A program made the translations under genes and the position numbers. The notes under the pieces are model-generated. The model did no database searches, was not told the DNA's origin, and saw nothing but the letters and a program-made list of their open reading frames with translations. This document shows, one piece after another, positions 10,928-20,072 of a stretch of 64,000 nt of DNA (position 1 is the stretch's first letter; each line of letters begins with the position of its first letter). The stretch is from Opitutaceae bacterium (GTDB lineage Bacteria > Verrucomicrobiota > Verrucomicrobiia > Opitutales > Opitutaceae). The DNA lies in the NCBI GenBank assembly GCA_003151515.1, contig PLXS01000001.1, positions 1 through 64,000 of the forward strand, written 5' to 3'.

Positions 10928-13805
10928 GTTGAGCACGGAACGCAGCGCAGATCTCCTCCTGTCGCGCTTCGCCGAAGGCGAATGGCAGGGAATCGTGCGC
11001 CCGTGGCTTGAGGGGCCCCGGGGGAGGCTGGAGCGCTCGCTCGTCGTCGCGCCGACCCGCGGACAGACCCACGCGCTCAAGCGCCGCTGCCTCGCCGAGG
11101 GCGTCCCCCTGCTCGGTGTCGAGTTCCTGACACCGGGGCTTGCGAGGAGGAGGAGGGGTGCCGATCCGGGTCTGGCTCGCAGCCTGCAGATTCTCATCCT
11201 TCGCGCCGCGATCGAGGCCCGCTCTGGCGCCCTCGGCGCCGACGACCCCGCGCGGCCCTTCTGGAGGAGCCTGGCGAGCGACCTCGAGGCGGCCCTGGAC
11301 GACTTCGAGGAGCTCCTGGCCGCCGGATTCCGCGCCGAGCACTTCCCGAGGCCCGAGCTCAGGGAGGTTTTCGGCTCCCTGGGGTCGTGGATGGAGCGGC
11401 ACGGCTACGCGCTCGCGCCACTTGGGGACGAGGCCGCGGGCCTCGCCGAGCCGGGCCCGGGCGAGGGACCGGTGGCGGACAGGCTTCTCCTCCTTGCCGG
11501 CGGCGCCGAGTGCCGCCGGGAATTCTTCAGCATGGCGGCCCTGGCGCGCCGCTGCCCCTCGGTGACGGTCGTCGTGCCGGAGCCGGAGCACAGGGGCCGG
11601 AGCGCCGAGGACGAGTCGTGGGTCACGATGTGGGGCGCCCTCCTCGGCGTCGAGCACCGCGTTGTCGACGTGCCGGACCCGGTGCATTCGGGCTCGGCGG
11701 TCGCCGACCTGTGGAGCGGCGCGAGGGGCCCCGGCGCGAGGGCGAAGGTGCTCGTCGGCCAGTCGAGGCCCGACGAGATGGAGCGCGTCGCCGGCGAGGT
11801 GGCGGCGCTCCTTGCCGCGGGCTCGGACAACGTGGCGGTGGTGCTGCCGGGGGCGGGCGCCGCCCACGCGCGCCTCGCCCGCAGCCTCGACTCGCGCGGC
11901 ATCGCGTTCGCCGACCTGATCGGCGCCTGCGGCGCGGCCCCCATCGAGACGGGGATCCAGGTCGCGATCGCCGACTTCTATGCGGGCGGCTGCCGGCTCG
12001 AGGAGCTGCTGGCGCTCTGGCCCCTGCTCGCGGCTCTGAACCTCGTGCGCATACCGCACGGCGCGGCGCGGGAGGTTTGCCGGGCGCTCTTCGACGACTC
12101 CCAGTGCCACTCGGTGGAGCCCCATGCCGCCGCGCTCGCGGCCTCCGAGCGCGCGGACCGGCGCGAGGTCGGGCGGGTCGCAGCGCTCCTGCTGCCGGCG
12201 TGGCCGGCCGCGCTCACGCTGCGCGACGCACTGGACCGCTTCGAGGCCGCGAGGGACCGGTTCGGCGCCGGCCCGCCCACGGGCTGGGCGGCCCTGACGG
12301 AGTTCGCGCGAAGGGCCTCCGAGCCCCTCCCGGCCGGGGCGATCCTCGAGGCGATCCGCTCCTTCCTGCCCGCGAAGGCGCCGCTCGAGGCGGCGCGCCC
12401 GGGCAGCGGGTTCGCGCACGTCACGCTCACCACGGCGCGCCGCGCCGTGGGTATCGCGTGGTCCGACGTCATCTTCGCGGCGTCGAACAACGGGGTCTGG
12501 CCGGTGCGGCGCGAGGCGAGCTGCTGGCTCGACGACGAGGCCCGGAGCGGGCTGAACGCCTCCTCGAGGTTCTCGGTGGGGCTGGCCACGGCCGAGGCGC
12601 GCGAGGCGCTCGAGCGGCGCATGTACTCCTCGATAGCCCGCGACACCCTGGGGCAGGTAGCCTTCAGCGCGTCGCTCTATGACGAGGAGGACCCCGAGGC
12701 GCGGCTCGAGCCCAACACTTGGCTTGAGCGCGTGATCTGGGACGCGGGCGACCTTGCGCCGGAGGGCGAGGCCGCAGGCGGATTCGGAAGCCTGGCCGCC
12801 GGGCGTCGTCGGGACCGGGCGCAGCAGGAGCCAGCGCCGGGCGCGCTTGCGTCGTGGGCCGGGACCTGGCGGCGCAGGCGCGACCCCCTGGCCCCGTTCG
12901 ACGAGTGGTTCCTCGCGCACGGTCCGGGGCTTCGCCCCGAGCGGCTCTCCGCGCGCCTGATCGAGGACGGCCTCGAGGATCCGGCGAGGCTCTGGTTCGG
13001 CGCGGTCCTCGAGCTCGAGCGCGCCGACTGGAGGCCGTTCGCCCGGTCCAGGGACAAGCTTGTCGGGACGGCCGTGCACCGGGTGCTCGCGCAGTGCCTG
13101 CGGGGCACGCCCGAGGGGGGGGCGTTCTTCCGGATGCCCCCGAGGGGCGAGGCCGAGGCGAGGCTCGAGGCCGCCCTGCGGGCGCTTCGCGCGCGCTGGC
13201 CCGCCAACCGCTACTGGGACTCGTTCCACATGGACGTGGCCGGAAGCGCCCGCGACCTGCTCGCGCAGGTGTTTCGCCTGCCTGCCGCGCCCTTTGCGGC
13301 GGTCGAGGCGCAGATCCCGGACGGCGCGTCGGTTGCGGCGGGCCAGGCCGGGAGCGTTCCGGTTCGGGGGCGAATGGACCTCGTCCTCTCGGACCGTCCA
13401 TCGTGGGAGGGGGCCGAGGTGCGCATCGTGGACTATAAGACCGGAGGCGACGAGCGCCTGTCGGCCACGAGGATGGCCTCGAAGGGCGCGTCGCTGCAGC
13501 TCGGCGTCTATCTGGAGGCCGCCAGGTCCCTGGGCGCGAGCGGCTCGGTCTGGATGCTCAAGCCGGCGCAGGAGCCGTCGGGAATCGGCTCGGGGGAGCT
13601 TGCGGGGGCGCTAGCGAGACTCGAGCTCCTAGGCCGCATCCTAGCGGGCGGGGTCTACGGGGCCCTCACCCCGGACCGCGACGAGTACGCTGTGCGCTTT
13701 GAGTGGCCGCTTGCGTGCGCGCCGATCAGCAATGCCGTCCTGCGGAGCAAGTTCGAGCGTACCTTCGGCGAGCATGCGGGCCTGGGAGACCCCGGCGATG
13801 AGTGA
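10908..13805 (+). CDS. addB: AddB-like PD-(D/E)XK nuclease subunit
   Basis: A protein of up to 965 residues, the partner of the helicase-nuclease encoded next. The C-terminal PD-(D/E)XK nuclease is clear: GTAVHRVL (about residue 720), GRMDLVL (about 821) and IVDYKTG (about 840), the RecB-nuclease signature. The N-terminal part is a degenerate helicase fold: the Walker A region reads APTRGQTHA, without GKT/S. The Fe-S cysteine cluster that surrounds the nuclease in Bacillus AddB is absent. The ATG at 10908 is inside a hairpin; a TTG at 10929 in the same frame would start MSTERSADLL and may be the true start. The stop overlaps the addA-like start by 8 bp, so the two are coupled. Role: double-strand break end processing. 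Confidence 0.82.
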   Translation: MAACHPKLSTERSADLLLSRFAEGEWQGIVRPWLEGPRGRLERSLVVAPTRGQTHALKRRCLAEGVPLLGVEFLTPGLARRRRGADPGLARSLQILILRAAIEARSGALGADDPARPFWRSLASDLEAALDDFEELLAAGFRAEHFPRPELREVFGSLGSWMERHGYALAPLGDEAAGLAEPGPGEGPVADRLLLLAGGAECRREFFSMAALARRCPSVTVVVPEPEHRGRSAEDESWVTMWGALLGVEHRVVDVPDPVHSGSAVADLWSGARGPGARAKVLVGQSRPDEMERVAGEVAALLAAGSDNVAVVLPGAGAAHARLARSLDSRGIAFADLIGACGAAPIETGIQVAIADFYAGGCRLEELLALWPLLAALNLVRIPHGAAREVCRALFDDSQCHSVEPHAAALAASERADRREVGRVAALLLPAWPAALTLRDALDRFEAARDRFGAGPPTGWAALTEFARRASEPLPAGAILEAIRSFLPAKAPLEAARPGSGFAHVTLTTARRAVGIAWSDVIFAASNNGVWPVRREASCWLDDEARSGLNASSRFSVGLATAEAREALERRMYSSIARDTLGQVAFSASLYDEEDPEARLEPNTWLERVIWDAGDLAPEGEAAGGFGSLAAGRRRDRAQQEPAPGALASWAGTWRRRRDPLAPFDEWFLAHGPGLRPERLSARLIEDGLEDPARLWFGAVLELERADWRPFARSRDKLVGTAVHRVLAQCLRGTPEGGAFFRMPPRGEAEARLEAALRALRARWPANRYWDSFHMDVAGSARDLLAQVFRLPAAPFAAVEAQIPDGASVAAGQAGSVPVRGRMDLVLSDRPSWEGAEVRIVDYKTGGDERLSATRMASKGASLQLGVYLEAARSLGASGSVWMLKPAQEPSGIGSGELAGALARLELLGRILAGGVYGALTPDRDEYAVRFEWPLACAPISNAVLRSKFERTFGEHAGLGDPGDE

Positions 13806-16800
13806 CCTTCCCTCCGACCAGTCCGCCCGGGACCGCTTCGCCAACGACTGGGGCACCAACCTCGCCGTGGTTGCCAACGCGGGCTCCGGGAAGACGACGG
13901 CCATCGCCCAACGCCTGGCGGCGATCGCGATGTCCCCCGACGGTGCGGACCGGCTCGGGCGCACGGCGGTCGTCACCTACACGAACAAGGCGGCCGGCCA
14001 GATACGCCAGACCGCCCGGCGCGTCCTCCTGCGCGGCCTCTCGCGCGCGGACGGCGCGGGCATGGGCCCGCTTTCCCGCCTGGACCAGGCATTCTTCGGT
14101 ACCATCCACAGCTTCTGCATCCTTCTCGCGCGCCGCCACGGGAGCGACCTGGGCATCCACCTGAACCCGGACATCGTCGAGGAGGACGACGAGCCGTGGG
14201 AGGAGTTCATCGAGCAGGACCCGATGCAGTTCGAGTCGCTCGGGCCCGCGCAGGTCGACGCGTTCCTGAGGCATGCCTCGATTGACGACCTGTTCGAGCT
14301 CGCCAGGAAGATGGACCTCGCGGCCTGCGAGAGGCTTCTGGGCGCCCGCGTCGCGCCGAGGCCCCCGGCGCCCGCCGCGGATGCGCTTGAGGCCATCCTT
14401 TCGGCGGTGCCGCCTAGGAAGGGGGCATCCGCCCAGGCCCTCGAGCGCAACAAGGAGCGGGCCAGGGAATGGGTGCGGCGGTTCGGATCCGAGTCGGGGT
14501 GGCTGCCGGTTGCCGAGCCCGTGGGAAAAGCGGCCGGGATCGGGGACCTCTACCAGGCCCTCTTCGCGCCGCTCAAGAGGTGGCTGGCCGGCGCCGGAGG
14601 GGTTCTCGCGGCCGAGCTCTCGGGCCGGTACCGGGCGTGGAGGCGCGAGCGCGGGATCCAGACCTACGCGGACCAGGTCGACACGGCCCTGGCGGTGCTG
14701 CGCGACGAGCAGCTGCTCGAGCGCATCAGGGCGAAGGAGTGGAGGATCATCCTCGACGAGGCGCAGGACACCGACGCCACCCAGTTTTCGGTCCTCGTGG
14801 AGATCACGCGCCCTCCCGGCTCGGCGCTGGGCGAATGGCCGGGGAGGGGAGGGGCTGGCCCGCGGCCCGGGCACTTCTGCATGGTGGGCGACCCCCAGCA
14901 GGGGATCTACTCGTCGCGGGCCGACCTGCGCAACTTCCAGGAGCATGTGAGGGCCTTCGCAAGGGACGACCGCTGCGAGTGCCTGACCTTTGGGGTCACC
15001 TTCCGAGCGCCGCGCCGGGTTGTCGGGCTCCTCAACGGTTCGCTTCCTGCCGCCTTCGGGGCCGGCCGGGACTACAACTACGGCCTGCCGCCGGCCGGCG
15101 CCGAGAGGGGGGCCTTCCTGCAGGCCGACTACGAGCCCTTGGTGCCGGGCCCGTCGAACGCCGAGGGGGGCGCCTGGGTCCTGCCGCTCGAGCCGGCCAA
15201 GGTGGCGGGCACGCAGCAGGTGGGCGACCGCAAGGTCGCCGACGAGGCGCGCCAGCTGGCGCGCAGGCTCGCGGATGGGGGACCGGCCGCGGTCGGGGCC
15301 CGCAACTGGGGCGAGGTCTGCGTGCTCGCCCCGCGCAGGGCCTGGCTTCCCATCATCAGGGGCGAGCTCGAGGCAGCGCGGATCAAGACGGCGCTGCAGA
15401 TGCGCCGCAACCGCAACGGCGACAATCCGGTCTTTGCGTGGCTCTGCGGGCTCCTGGCCGTCCTCTGCGACCCCGACAACACCTTCGAGTGGGTCGGCGT
15501 GCTCCGGGAGGTCTTCGGCGTAAGCGACGCCGTGATCGCGCAGGCGCTGCGCGGCCCGGTCCCCCTGCGCTGGGATGAGCCGGGCGACTACCCGGGGCCC
15601 ATTCGGCAGGCCCTGGAGACCCTGGGGCCGCTGATCGGCAGGGTCGACTCCGAGGGGGCGGACCTCGGGAGCTTCGCGTCCGACCTTGCGCGGGCCTGCG
15701 CGCTGGGCGAGAAGGCGCGCCTCGCCGACCCCGACGGGGGCCTTGAGGACGAGCTGGCCCGCCTTCTCTCCCATGCCGAGGAGCTGGGCTCCTCGGGCGC
15801 AGGCCCGCGCTCCTGGCGGCGCGGCCTCCTCGACTCGATCGACGAGCTCAGGGCCTCGGGCCGGCCGGCGGACGACGCCGTCAACCTCATCACGGCGCAC
15901 TCCGCGAAGGGCCTCGAGTGGCCGGTCGTGATCCCGATCGGCGTGTGGCGCAGGATCAAGCGGCGGGACCCGCACGGCCTGAGGCTGATTTCCGAGCGCG
16001 GCGGCGCCCAGCGCGTCGTCTTTGACAACGCCGACATGGGGCCCGAGGCGCGCGAGTCCAGGGACCGGGAGTGGCGGCGCGAGCAGGTCCGCCTGCTCTA
16101 CGTGGTGCTCACGCGCGCGAAGCAGGCTCTCGTCGTGCCGTGGCCCAATGGCCAAGTCGCTGAACACGAGAGCTTTGCAGAGTTCTGGGGATTGGACCCG
16201 GCGGGGATGGAGCCGCTTCCCGCCTCCCCCGTCCGGGCGGAGGCTCCGGTCGCCGCGCAGCCGGAGCGGGCAGGGGCGGGGCCGGACGCGGCCGGGGAGG
16301 CGCCGGCGCGGGGGGCCGCCGCCCCGGCGGCCGCCTTTCCCGAGAGGATCCTTCCGCACCAGCTTGCCCGGGCGCCCGACCTGGCGCGCTCCGCGATGCA
16401 CGAGTCGTCGGCCGATGAACCGGGTCCCGCCAGGGACGGCGCGGATCCCCTCGACTACGGCATCTGGTGGCATGAGATGCTGCAGTTCGTGCCCTGGAAG
16501 GGCAGCGACGCCTCGGTGGCCGCGCACGGCGCCTCCTGCGTGGGCGCGGCGGCCGACCGGGTCTTCCAGGCCCGCGGAGCCGAGGAATGGGGGAGGCTCC
16601 TGGGGAGCGCCGCCTGGGCCCGCATGCGCGATCCCCGGTGGACCGCCCTGTCCGAGGTGGGCATATTCGCGCCGCTCGATCCGCAGAGGTGGATCGACGG
16701 CGTCATGGACCTCGTTCTGCATGACCCCCGCTCAGGCGAGGTCTGGATCGTCGACTGGAAGACCAACCAGAGGAGGGCGGGTGAGGACGAGGCGCAGCTT

Positions 16801-16944
16801 CTCGGGAGGCTCGCCCGGGAGTACGAGGGCCAGCTCAGGGCGTACGGCTCCTGCGCGTCCGCCTTCTTCCCGGGCTGCGCCGTGCGGCTGTGGGTCTATT
16901 CGACGGTGGCGGGCGAATGGGCCGAGGTATCCGCCGCGGACTGA
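13798..16944 (+). CDS. addA: AddA-like UvrD-family helicase/nuclease
   Basis: A 1048-residue protein; the start at 13798 places the Walker A motif NAGSGKTTAI at residues 26-35. Superfamily 1A helicase motifs follow: TYTNKAAGQI (Ia), LDEAQDTD (II, about residue 319), GDPQQGIYSSRAD (III, about 363), TAHSAKGLEWPVVI (V, about 700) and LYVVLTRAKQAL (VI, about 766). The C-terminal RecB-type nuclease has GVMDLVL (about 967) and VDWKTNQ (about 985). Two nuclease domains in the pair (here and in AddB) define an AddAB-type rather than RecBCD-type complex. It would resect double-strand breaks and load recombinase. An Ala/Pro-rich linker (residues about 815-870) joins helicase and nuclease. Confidence 0.88.
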   Translation: MSDLPSDQSARDRFANDWGTNLAVVANAGSGKTTAIAQRLAAIAMSPDGADRLGRTAVVTYTNKAAGQIRQTARRVLLRGLSRADGAGMGPLSRLDQAFFGTIHSFCILLARRHGSDLGIHLNPDIVEEDDEPWEEFIEQDPMQFESLGPAQVDAFLRHASIDDLFELARKMDLAACERLLGARVAPRPPAPAADALEAILSAVPPRKGASAQALERNKERAREWVRRFGSESGWLPVAEPVGKAAGIGDLYQALFAPLKRWLAGAGGVLAAELSGRYRAWRRERGIQTYADQVDTALAVLRDEQLLERIRAKEWRIILDEAQDTDATQFSVLVEITRPPGSALGEWPGRGGAGPRPGHFCMVGDPQQGIYSSRADLRNFQEHVRAFARDDRCECLTFGVTFRAPRRVVGLLNGSLPAAFGAGRDYNYGLPPAGAERGAFLQADYEPLVPGPSNAEGGAWVLPLEPAKVAGTQQVGDRKVADEARQLARRLADGGPAAVGARNWGEVCVLAPRRAWLPIIRGELEAARIKTALQMRRNRNGDNPVFAWLCGLLAVLCDPDNTFEWVGVLREVFGVSDAVIAQALRGPVPLRWDEPGDYPGPIRQALETLGPLIGRVDSEGADLGSFASDLARACALGEKARLADPDGGLEDELARLLSHAEELGSSGAGPRSWRRGLLDSIDELRASGRPADDAVNLITAHSAKGLEWPVVIPIGVWRRIKRRDPHGLRLISERGGAQRVVFDNADMGPEARESRDREWRREQVRLLYVVLTRAKQALVVPWPNGQVAEHESFAEFWGLDPAGMEPLPASPVRAEAPVAAQPERAGAGPDAAGEAPARGAAAPAAAFPERILPHQLARAPDLARSAMHESSADEPGPARDGADPLDYGIWWHEMLQFVPWKGSDASVAAHGASCVGAAADRVFQARGAEEWGRLLGSAAWARMRDPRWTALSEVGIFAPLDPQRWIDGVMDLVLHDPRSGEVWIVDWKTNQRRAGEDEAQLLGRLAREYEGQLRAYGSCASAFFPGCAVRLWVYSTVAGEWAEVSAAD

Positions 16945-17022
16945 CGCCGCCGGGCGTCCCCCGGGGAAGAATTCACTCGACAGGGCATCCGCGCGACCGC
17001 ACCTTACGCCCACCTACATCCT

Positions 17023-17124
17023 ATGGGAAATCTCAAGAAGAAGCGCCGCCTTAAGATGAACAAGCACAAGCGCCGCAAACGCTTGAAGGCCAATCGCCAT
17101 AAGAAGCGCACATGGCAGAAGTGA
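17023..17124 (+). CDS. bS22/mS38-type (AURKAIP1/COX24 domain) small ribosomal protein
   Basis: A 33-residue, very basic protein, [20 protein letters not shown] followed by [13 protein letters not shown]. The K-x-R-x-x-K-M-x-K-H-K-x-R-K core is that of the AURKAIP1/COX24 domain, which is mS38 in mitochondrial ribosomes and bS22 in mycobacterial ones. It probably sits in the 30S decoding region near 16S helix 44. It is followed 6 bp after the stop by a strong terminator, so it is the last gene of its transcript. It is easily missed by gene callers because of its size. Confidence 0.85.
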   Translation: MGNLKKKRRLKMNKHKRRKRLKANRHKKRTWQK

Positions 17125-17130
17125 GCAAGA

Positions 17131-17156
17131 CCCGCCGCATTCGCGGCGGGTTTTTT
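17131..17156 (+). terminator. Rho-independent terminator
   Basis: CCCGCCGC (17131-17138) pairs perfectly with GCGGCGGG (17143-17150) around the loop ATTC, followed by six T. It terminates the bS22-like transcript and isolates it from the pilM-like operon. Confidence 0.93.
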
Positions 17157-17317
17157 GTTTCAATAAATGGTAAATGGCTACAGGCGCGATAGTAATGCCG
17201 GGATTCGCCTTGTAAGGCCCTATGAAATCTGCTGTCCTTTCGCTCCCTCACACGCCGGCCGGTCCCGGGGCCAGCCGGTGAGCATCGATACGAACCTGAT
17301 ACTACCCTAGCACCCTC

Positions 17318-18370
17318 ATGCTCTTTTCAAGAAAGACAAAGGGTTTCTTTGTCGAATTTAACGAGAATTCGGTGCTTTTGGCGCGCACGACATCGACGGT
17401 GCCGCCGATGGAGGTCGAGGAGTTCAGGGAGTGCCCGCTCGGCGACGAGGCGGCGATCACCAACGCGCTTAAGCATCTCCAGACCAAGAAGCCGCCGAGC
17501 GGCTACATGCACGCCGTCGTCGGCGTCTACCCGCCCAGGCGCCTGGTTCGCCGCCACACCCTGGAGCTGAAGAAGATGAAGGAGGCGGGCTACATGGCCG
17601 ACGTCTTCTCGCAGCAGCTGCGCGTCGAGCAGGACAAGTACACGCTAGCGATGCTCAACGCCGGGGACGGAGCCGACTACGACCTGTCGAAGGCGACCCA
17701 GAAGGAGGTCATCTTCTGCGGCGCCCCGAACGAGGAGATAGCCGCGGTCCAGGAGACCCTGCTCAACTTCGGGATCTACCCGGAGCGCCTCGAGCTCGGC
17801 AGCGTGGCGACGCTCGGGGCCCTGGTCGACTACTTCGCCTTCGAGAAGTCGAAGACCCCCACGCTCGTCCTGGACGTGGGCAACGATACCACCCACAGCT
17901 TCATCCTGTCGTCTGCTGGGGTCGAGGCCTCGCGGCCGATCCCCCAGGGCCTCGAGGCCATGGTTCCCGTGGTGCAGAAGGAGCTCGGACTCAAGGACGA
18001 GGAGTCGGCCCGGAAGCTCTTTCGCTCGAACACGTTTGATTTCACCGGGATGGGGCCGCTCCTGATCAAGCGCCTCCTCAAGGAGCTCCAGTCATCGATC
18101 GGGTTCTACGAGGTGCAGACAGGCCAGTCGGTGGGCCAGGTCGTCTGCATCCAGCTCTCGCCGAAGCTCTCGTGGCTCGAGGGGGCCTTGGCCTCGTCGC
18201 TGGGAATCTCCACCCCGAAGGTGAACACGGTTCCGTGGCTGCGCACGCGCAATGTCGTCGTCCCCGACGCCCTGGCGCCCACGGTCGGAGACTTCCGCTG
18301 GTTTGGCCTGACGGGCCTGATGGTGAGGTACGAAACGCACAATGGCTCCCCCCGCGACGAAAAAAAGTGA
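17318..18370 (+). CDS. PilM-like actin-fold platform protein
   Basis: A 350-residue cytoplasmic protein with the actin-like ATPase fold of PilM/GspL: an N-terminal strand pair (GFFVEFNENSVLLAR) and the second-lobe phosphate loop LVLDVGNDTTHSFIL at about residue 184. It is divergent, and the assignment rests mainly on being first in a five-gene series ending in a secretin. PilM normally binds the N-terminal tail of PilN at the inner membrane. The 3' end overlaps the next gene by 29 bp. Confidence 0.72.
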   Translation: MLFSRKTKGFFVEFNENSVLLARTTSTVPPMEVEEFRECPLGDEAAITNALKHLQTKKPPSGYMHAVVGVYPPRRLVRRHTLELKKMKEAGYMADVFSQQLRVEQDKYTLAMLNAGDGADYDLSKATQKEVIFCGAPNEEIAAVQETLLNFGIYPERLELGSVATLGALVDYFAFEKSKTPTLVLDVGNDTTHSFILSSAGVEASRPIPQGLEAMVPVVQKELGLKDEESARKLFRSNTFDFTGMGPLLIKRLLKELQSSIGFYEVQTGQSVGQVVCIQLSPKLSWLEGALASSLGISTPKVNTVPWLRTRNVVVPDALAPTVGDFRWFGLTGLMVRYETHNGSPRDEKK

Positions 18371-18965
18371 GGCGAGTGCGCCTGAGGCGCCCGCGTGGCA
18401 CCCGAACCTTCGGATCGCTTCGAGCCTTCCCGACACGAAGGTCGTGCGCACGGCGTTCTTCGTCAACGGCGCCACCATGCTGGTCGCGATCGCCCTCCTC
18501 CTCGTGCTAGGCCACCAGGAGTGGTCCCTGCACGAGGTGCACAAGCAGATCGCCGACCTGCAGCGCGACATCGACAGGGACACCAAGGCGAGCGCGGCGG
18601 CGGTGGCGCTCTACGGCGACTTCAAGGTCGAGGAGTCCAAGACGCTCGAGGTCGCGGATTTCATGACCTCGAAGCCGATCCTCTCGGAGATCATCTTGAG
18701 GCTCGGGGCGATCACCCCGAAGAAGATCGCGTTCGACGCCCTGGACTTCAGGACCAACGGCCTGACGATCCGCGCGACGGTCAAGGGCGCCCCGGACCGG
18801 GCCAGCGGCGACGCCTCGGCCTACGAGAAGCAGCTGCGGGCCGACAAGGTCCTCGGGCCGATGTTCAGCGACGTGAACCTGCTCACGATGAAGAAGAACG
18901 CCCTCAACGGGCGCCTCGTCATCGACATACTCTGCGAGTTCAACCGTGGGGCGAAGAAGAAATGA
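18342..18965 (+). CDS. PilN-like inner-membrane protein
   Basis: A 207-residue bitopic protein. An N-terminal cytoplasmic stretch of about 35 residues is followed by one transmembrane helix (about residues 38-60, FFVNGATMLVAIALLLVLG), a coiled coil (about 65-95) and a ferredoxin-like periplasmic domain (about 110-200). This is the PilN/GspL-C architecture. It overlaps the pilM-like gene by 29 bp and the pilO-like gene by 4 bp (ATGA), which indicates translational coupling. Sequence identity with classic PilN looks low; topology and order carry the call. Confidence 0.68.
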   Translation: MAPPATKKSEASAPEAPAWHPNLRIASSLPDTKVVRTAFFVNGATMLVAIALLLVLGHQEWSLHEVHKQIADLQRDIDRDTKASAAAVALYGDFKVEESKTLEVADFMTSKPILSEIILRLGAITPKKIAFDALDFRTNGLTIRATVKGAPDRASGDASAYEKQLRADKVLGPMFSDVNLLTMKKNALNGRLVIDILCEFNRGAKKK

Positions 18966-19525
18966 GCAACGAGGAGCTCATCGCTTTCCTGAAGAAGAAC
19001 CTGGTCGCCGTCGGCTGCGTCGTCGCGAGCCTCGCGATCGGCGTCACAGTCTACCTGCGAAGCGACCTGCTCCCGGAGGCGGAGAAGGTCTTCGCGCAGA
19101 ATTCCCAGAAGGCCGCGCTCCTGGCCGCGAACATCGAGGACTCCGAGCAGCTCAAGGACCAGCATGCGGCGCTCGCCGCATCCAACCAGACGATCACGGA
19201 CCGCATGATCCGCGTGGGCCAGCTTGCCGAGAACCTCCAGTACTTCTACAGGCTCGAGAGCGACACGGGGGCCAAGCTGACGGACCTGCGCCAGGTGCCC
19301 CAGCCGGTCGCGCTCACTAAGAACGCTCCCAAGACGGCGTTCATCCCCGTGGGATTCGCGGTGACGGCCCAGGGGAGCTACGCGCAGCTGATGGACATGC
19401 TGCGCCGGCTTGAGGGCGGCGAGCACTACTGCCGCGTGCTCACCTGCAGCCTGCGCCCCGTGGCGGAGCAGCGCGGCGGCGCGATCCAGATGGCGATCTC
19501 GCTGGAGCTCCTCGGAATCCAATGA
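18962..19525 (+). CDS. PilO-like inner-membrane protein
   Basis: A 187-residue bitopic protein with one transmembrane helix near the N-terminus (about residues 13-32), a coiled coil (about 40-85) and a C-terminal ferredoxin-like domain (about 110-187). The last contains FIPVGFAVTAQGSYAQLMDM, typical of the PilO periplasmic fold. It starts in the ATGA overlap with the pilN-like gene and ends in another 4-bp overlap with the next gene. PilO and PilN form the heterodimeric alignment platform. Confidence 0.7.
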   Translation: MSNEELIAFLKKNLVAVGCVVASLAIGVTVYLRSDLLPEAEKVFAQNSQKAALLAANIEDSEQLKDQHAALAASNQTITDRMIRVGQLAENLQYFYRLESDTGAKLTDLRQVPQPVALTKNAPKTAFIPVGFAVTAQGSYAQLMDMLRRLEGGEHYCRVLTCSLRPVAEQRGGAIQMAISLELLGIQ

Positions 19526-20070
19526 GCCCGGCAAAGCGAAATATCCCCCTGGGCCTTTGGGTGCTCGCCGTCCTTTGCGGGCTGCTCGCGCCCGCGGCGC
19601 GGGCGCGAATCGAGTCCGAGCTCGCCCCGCCCGACAAGCGCAAGGCGTCCGTCGAGAAGGCCACAGCCCTCGCCAAGCGCGTGAGGGTCGCGCCCCTTCC
19701 CGCGGACCTGCAGGATCCCTACGCCCCGCCCGGCTTCGACCGGACGGACGCCGAGGAGGCGGCCGCGGCGGCCGCGGCGGCCAGGCAGGCCGCCCTTCTC
19801 AACCCCGGCGCGACCGGCCCGGTGGCCCCCCCGACCGACCGCCAGCTCCTCGAATCGATCGTTGCGAAGATCGTCCCGTCGGGCAGCCTCAACGTCGGCG
19901 GGAATCCCATGCTGATGTTTGGCAAAAGATTCGTGAAAATTGGGTCTCACTTCACCGTAACGTATAAGGGAACTGACTACGACCTTGTGTTAACTGACAT
20001 AGACGGCTCAAACTACACTCTCCGCTACAATCGCGAAGAGATCACCCGACCCATCAAACCAGGAAAGTAA
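19522..20070 (+). CDS. PilP-position periplasmic protein
   Basis: A 182-residue protein with a signal peptide or N-terminal anchor (residues 1-29), a low-complexity linker with an Ala run (about 78-88), and a small C-terminal beta domain (about 120-180). DPYAPPGF near residue 65 resembles the DPF motif region of PilP-type proteins. By position it would link the PilN/PilO platform to the secretin. It has no lipobox, unlike classical PilP. The last 160 bp are clearly poorer in GC than the first part of the gene. It stops 2 bp before the secretin starts. Confidence 0.55.
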   Translation: MSPAKRNIPLGLWVLAVLCGLLAPAARARIESELAPPDKRKASVEKATALAKRVRVAPLPADLQDPYAPPGFDRTDAEEAAAAAAAARQAALLNPGATGPVAPPTDRQLLESIVAKIVPSGSLNVGGNPMLMFGKRFVKIGSHFTVTYKGTDYDLVLTDIDGSNYTLRYNREEITRPIKPGK

Positions 20071-20072
20071 CC

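Noticed and set aside
10788-13229. An 813-codon antisense frame over the addB-like gene and the end of rpsT
   Set aside because: Overlaps rpsT and a well-supported nuclease gene, and its translation is Arg/Pro/Gly-rich without motifs.
13726-16722. A 998-codon antisense frame over the addA-like gene
   Set aside because: Same composition effect; the sense strand has every helicase motif.
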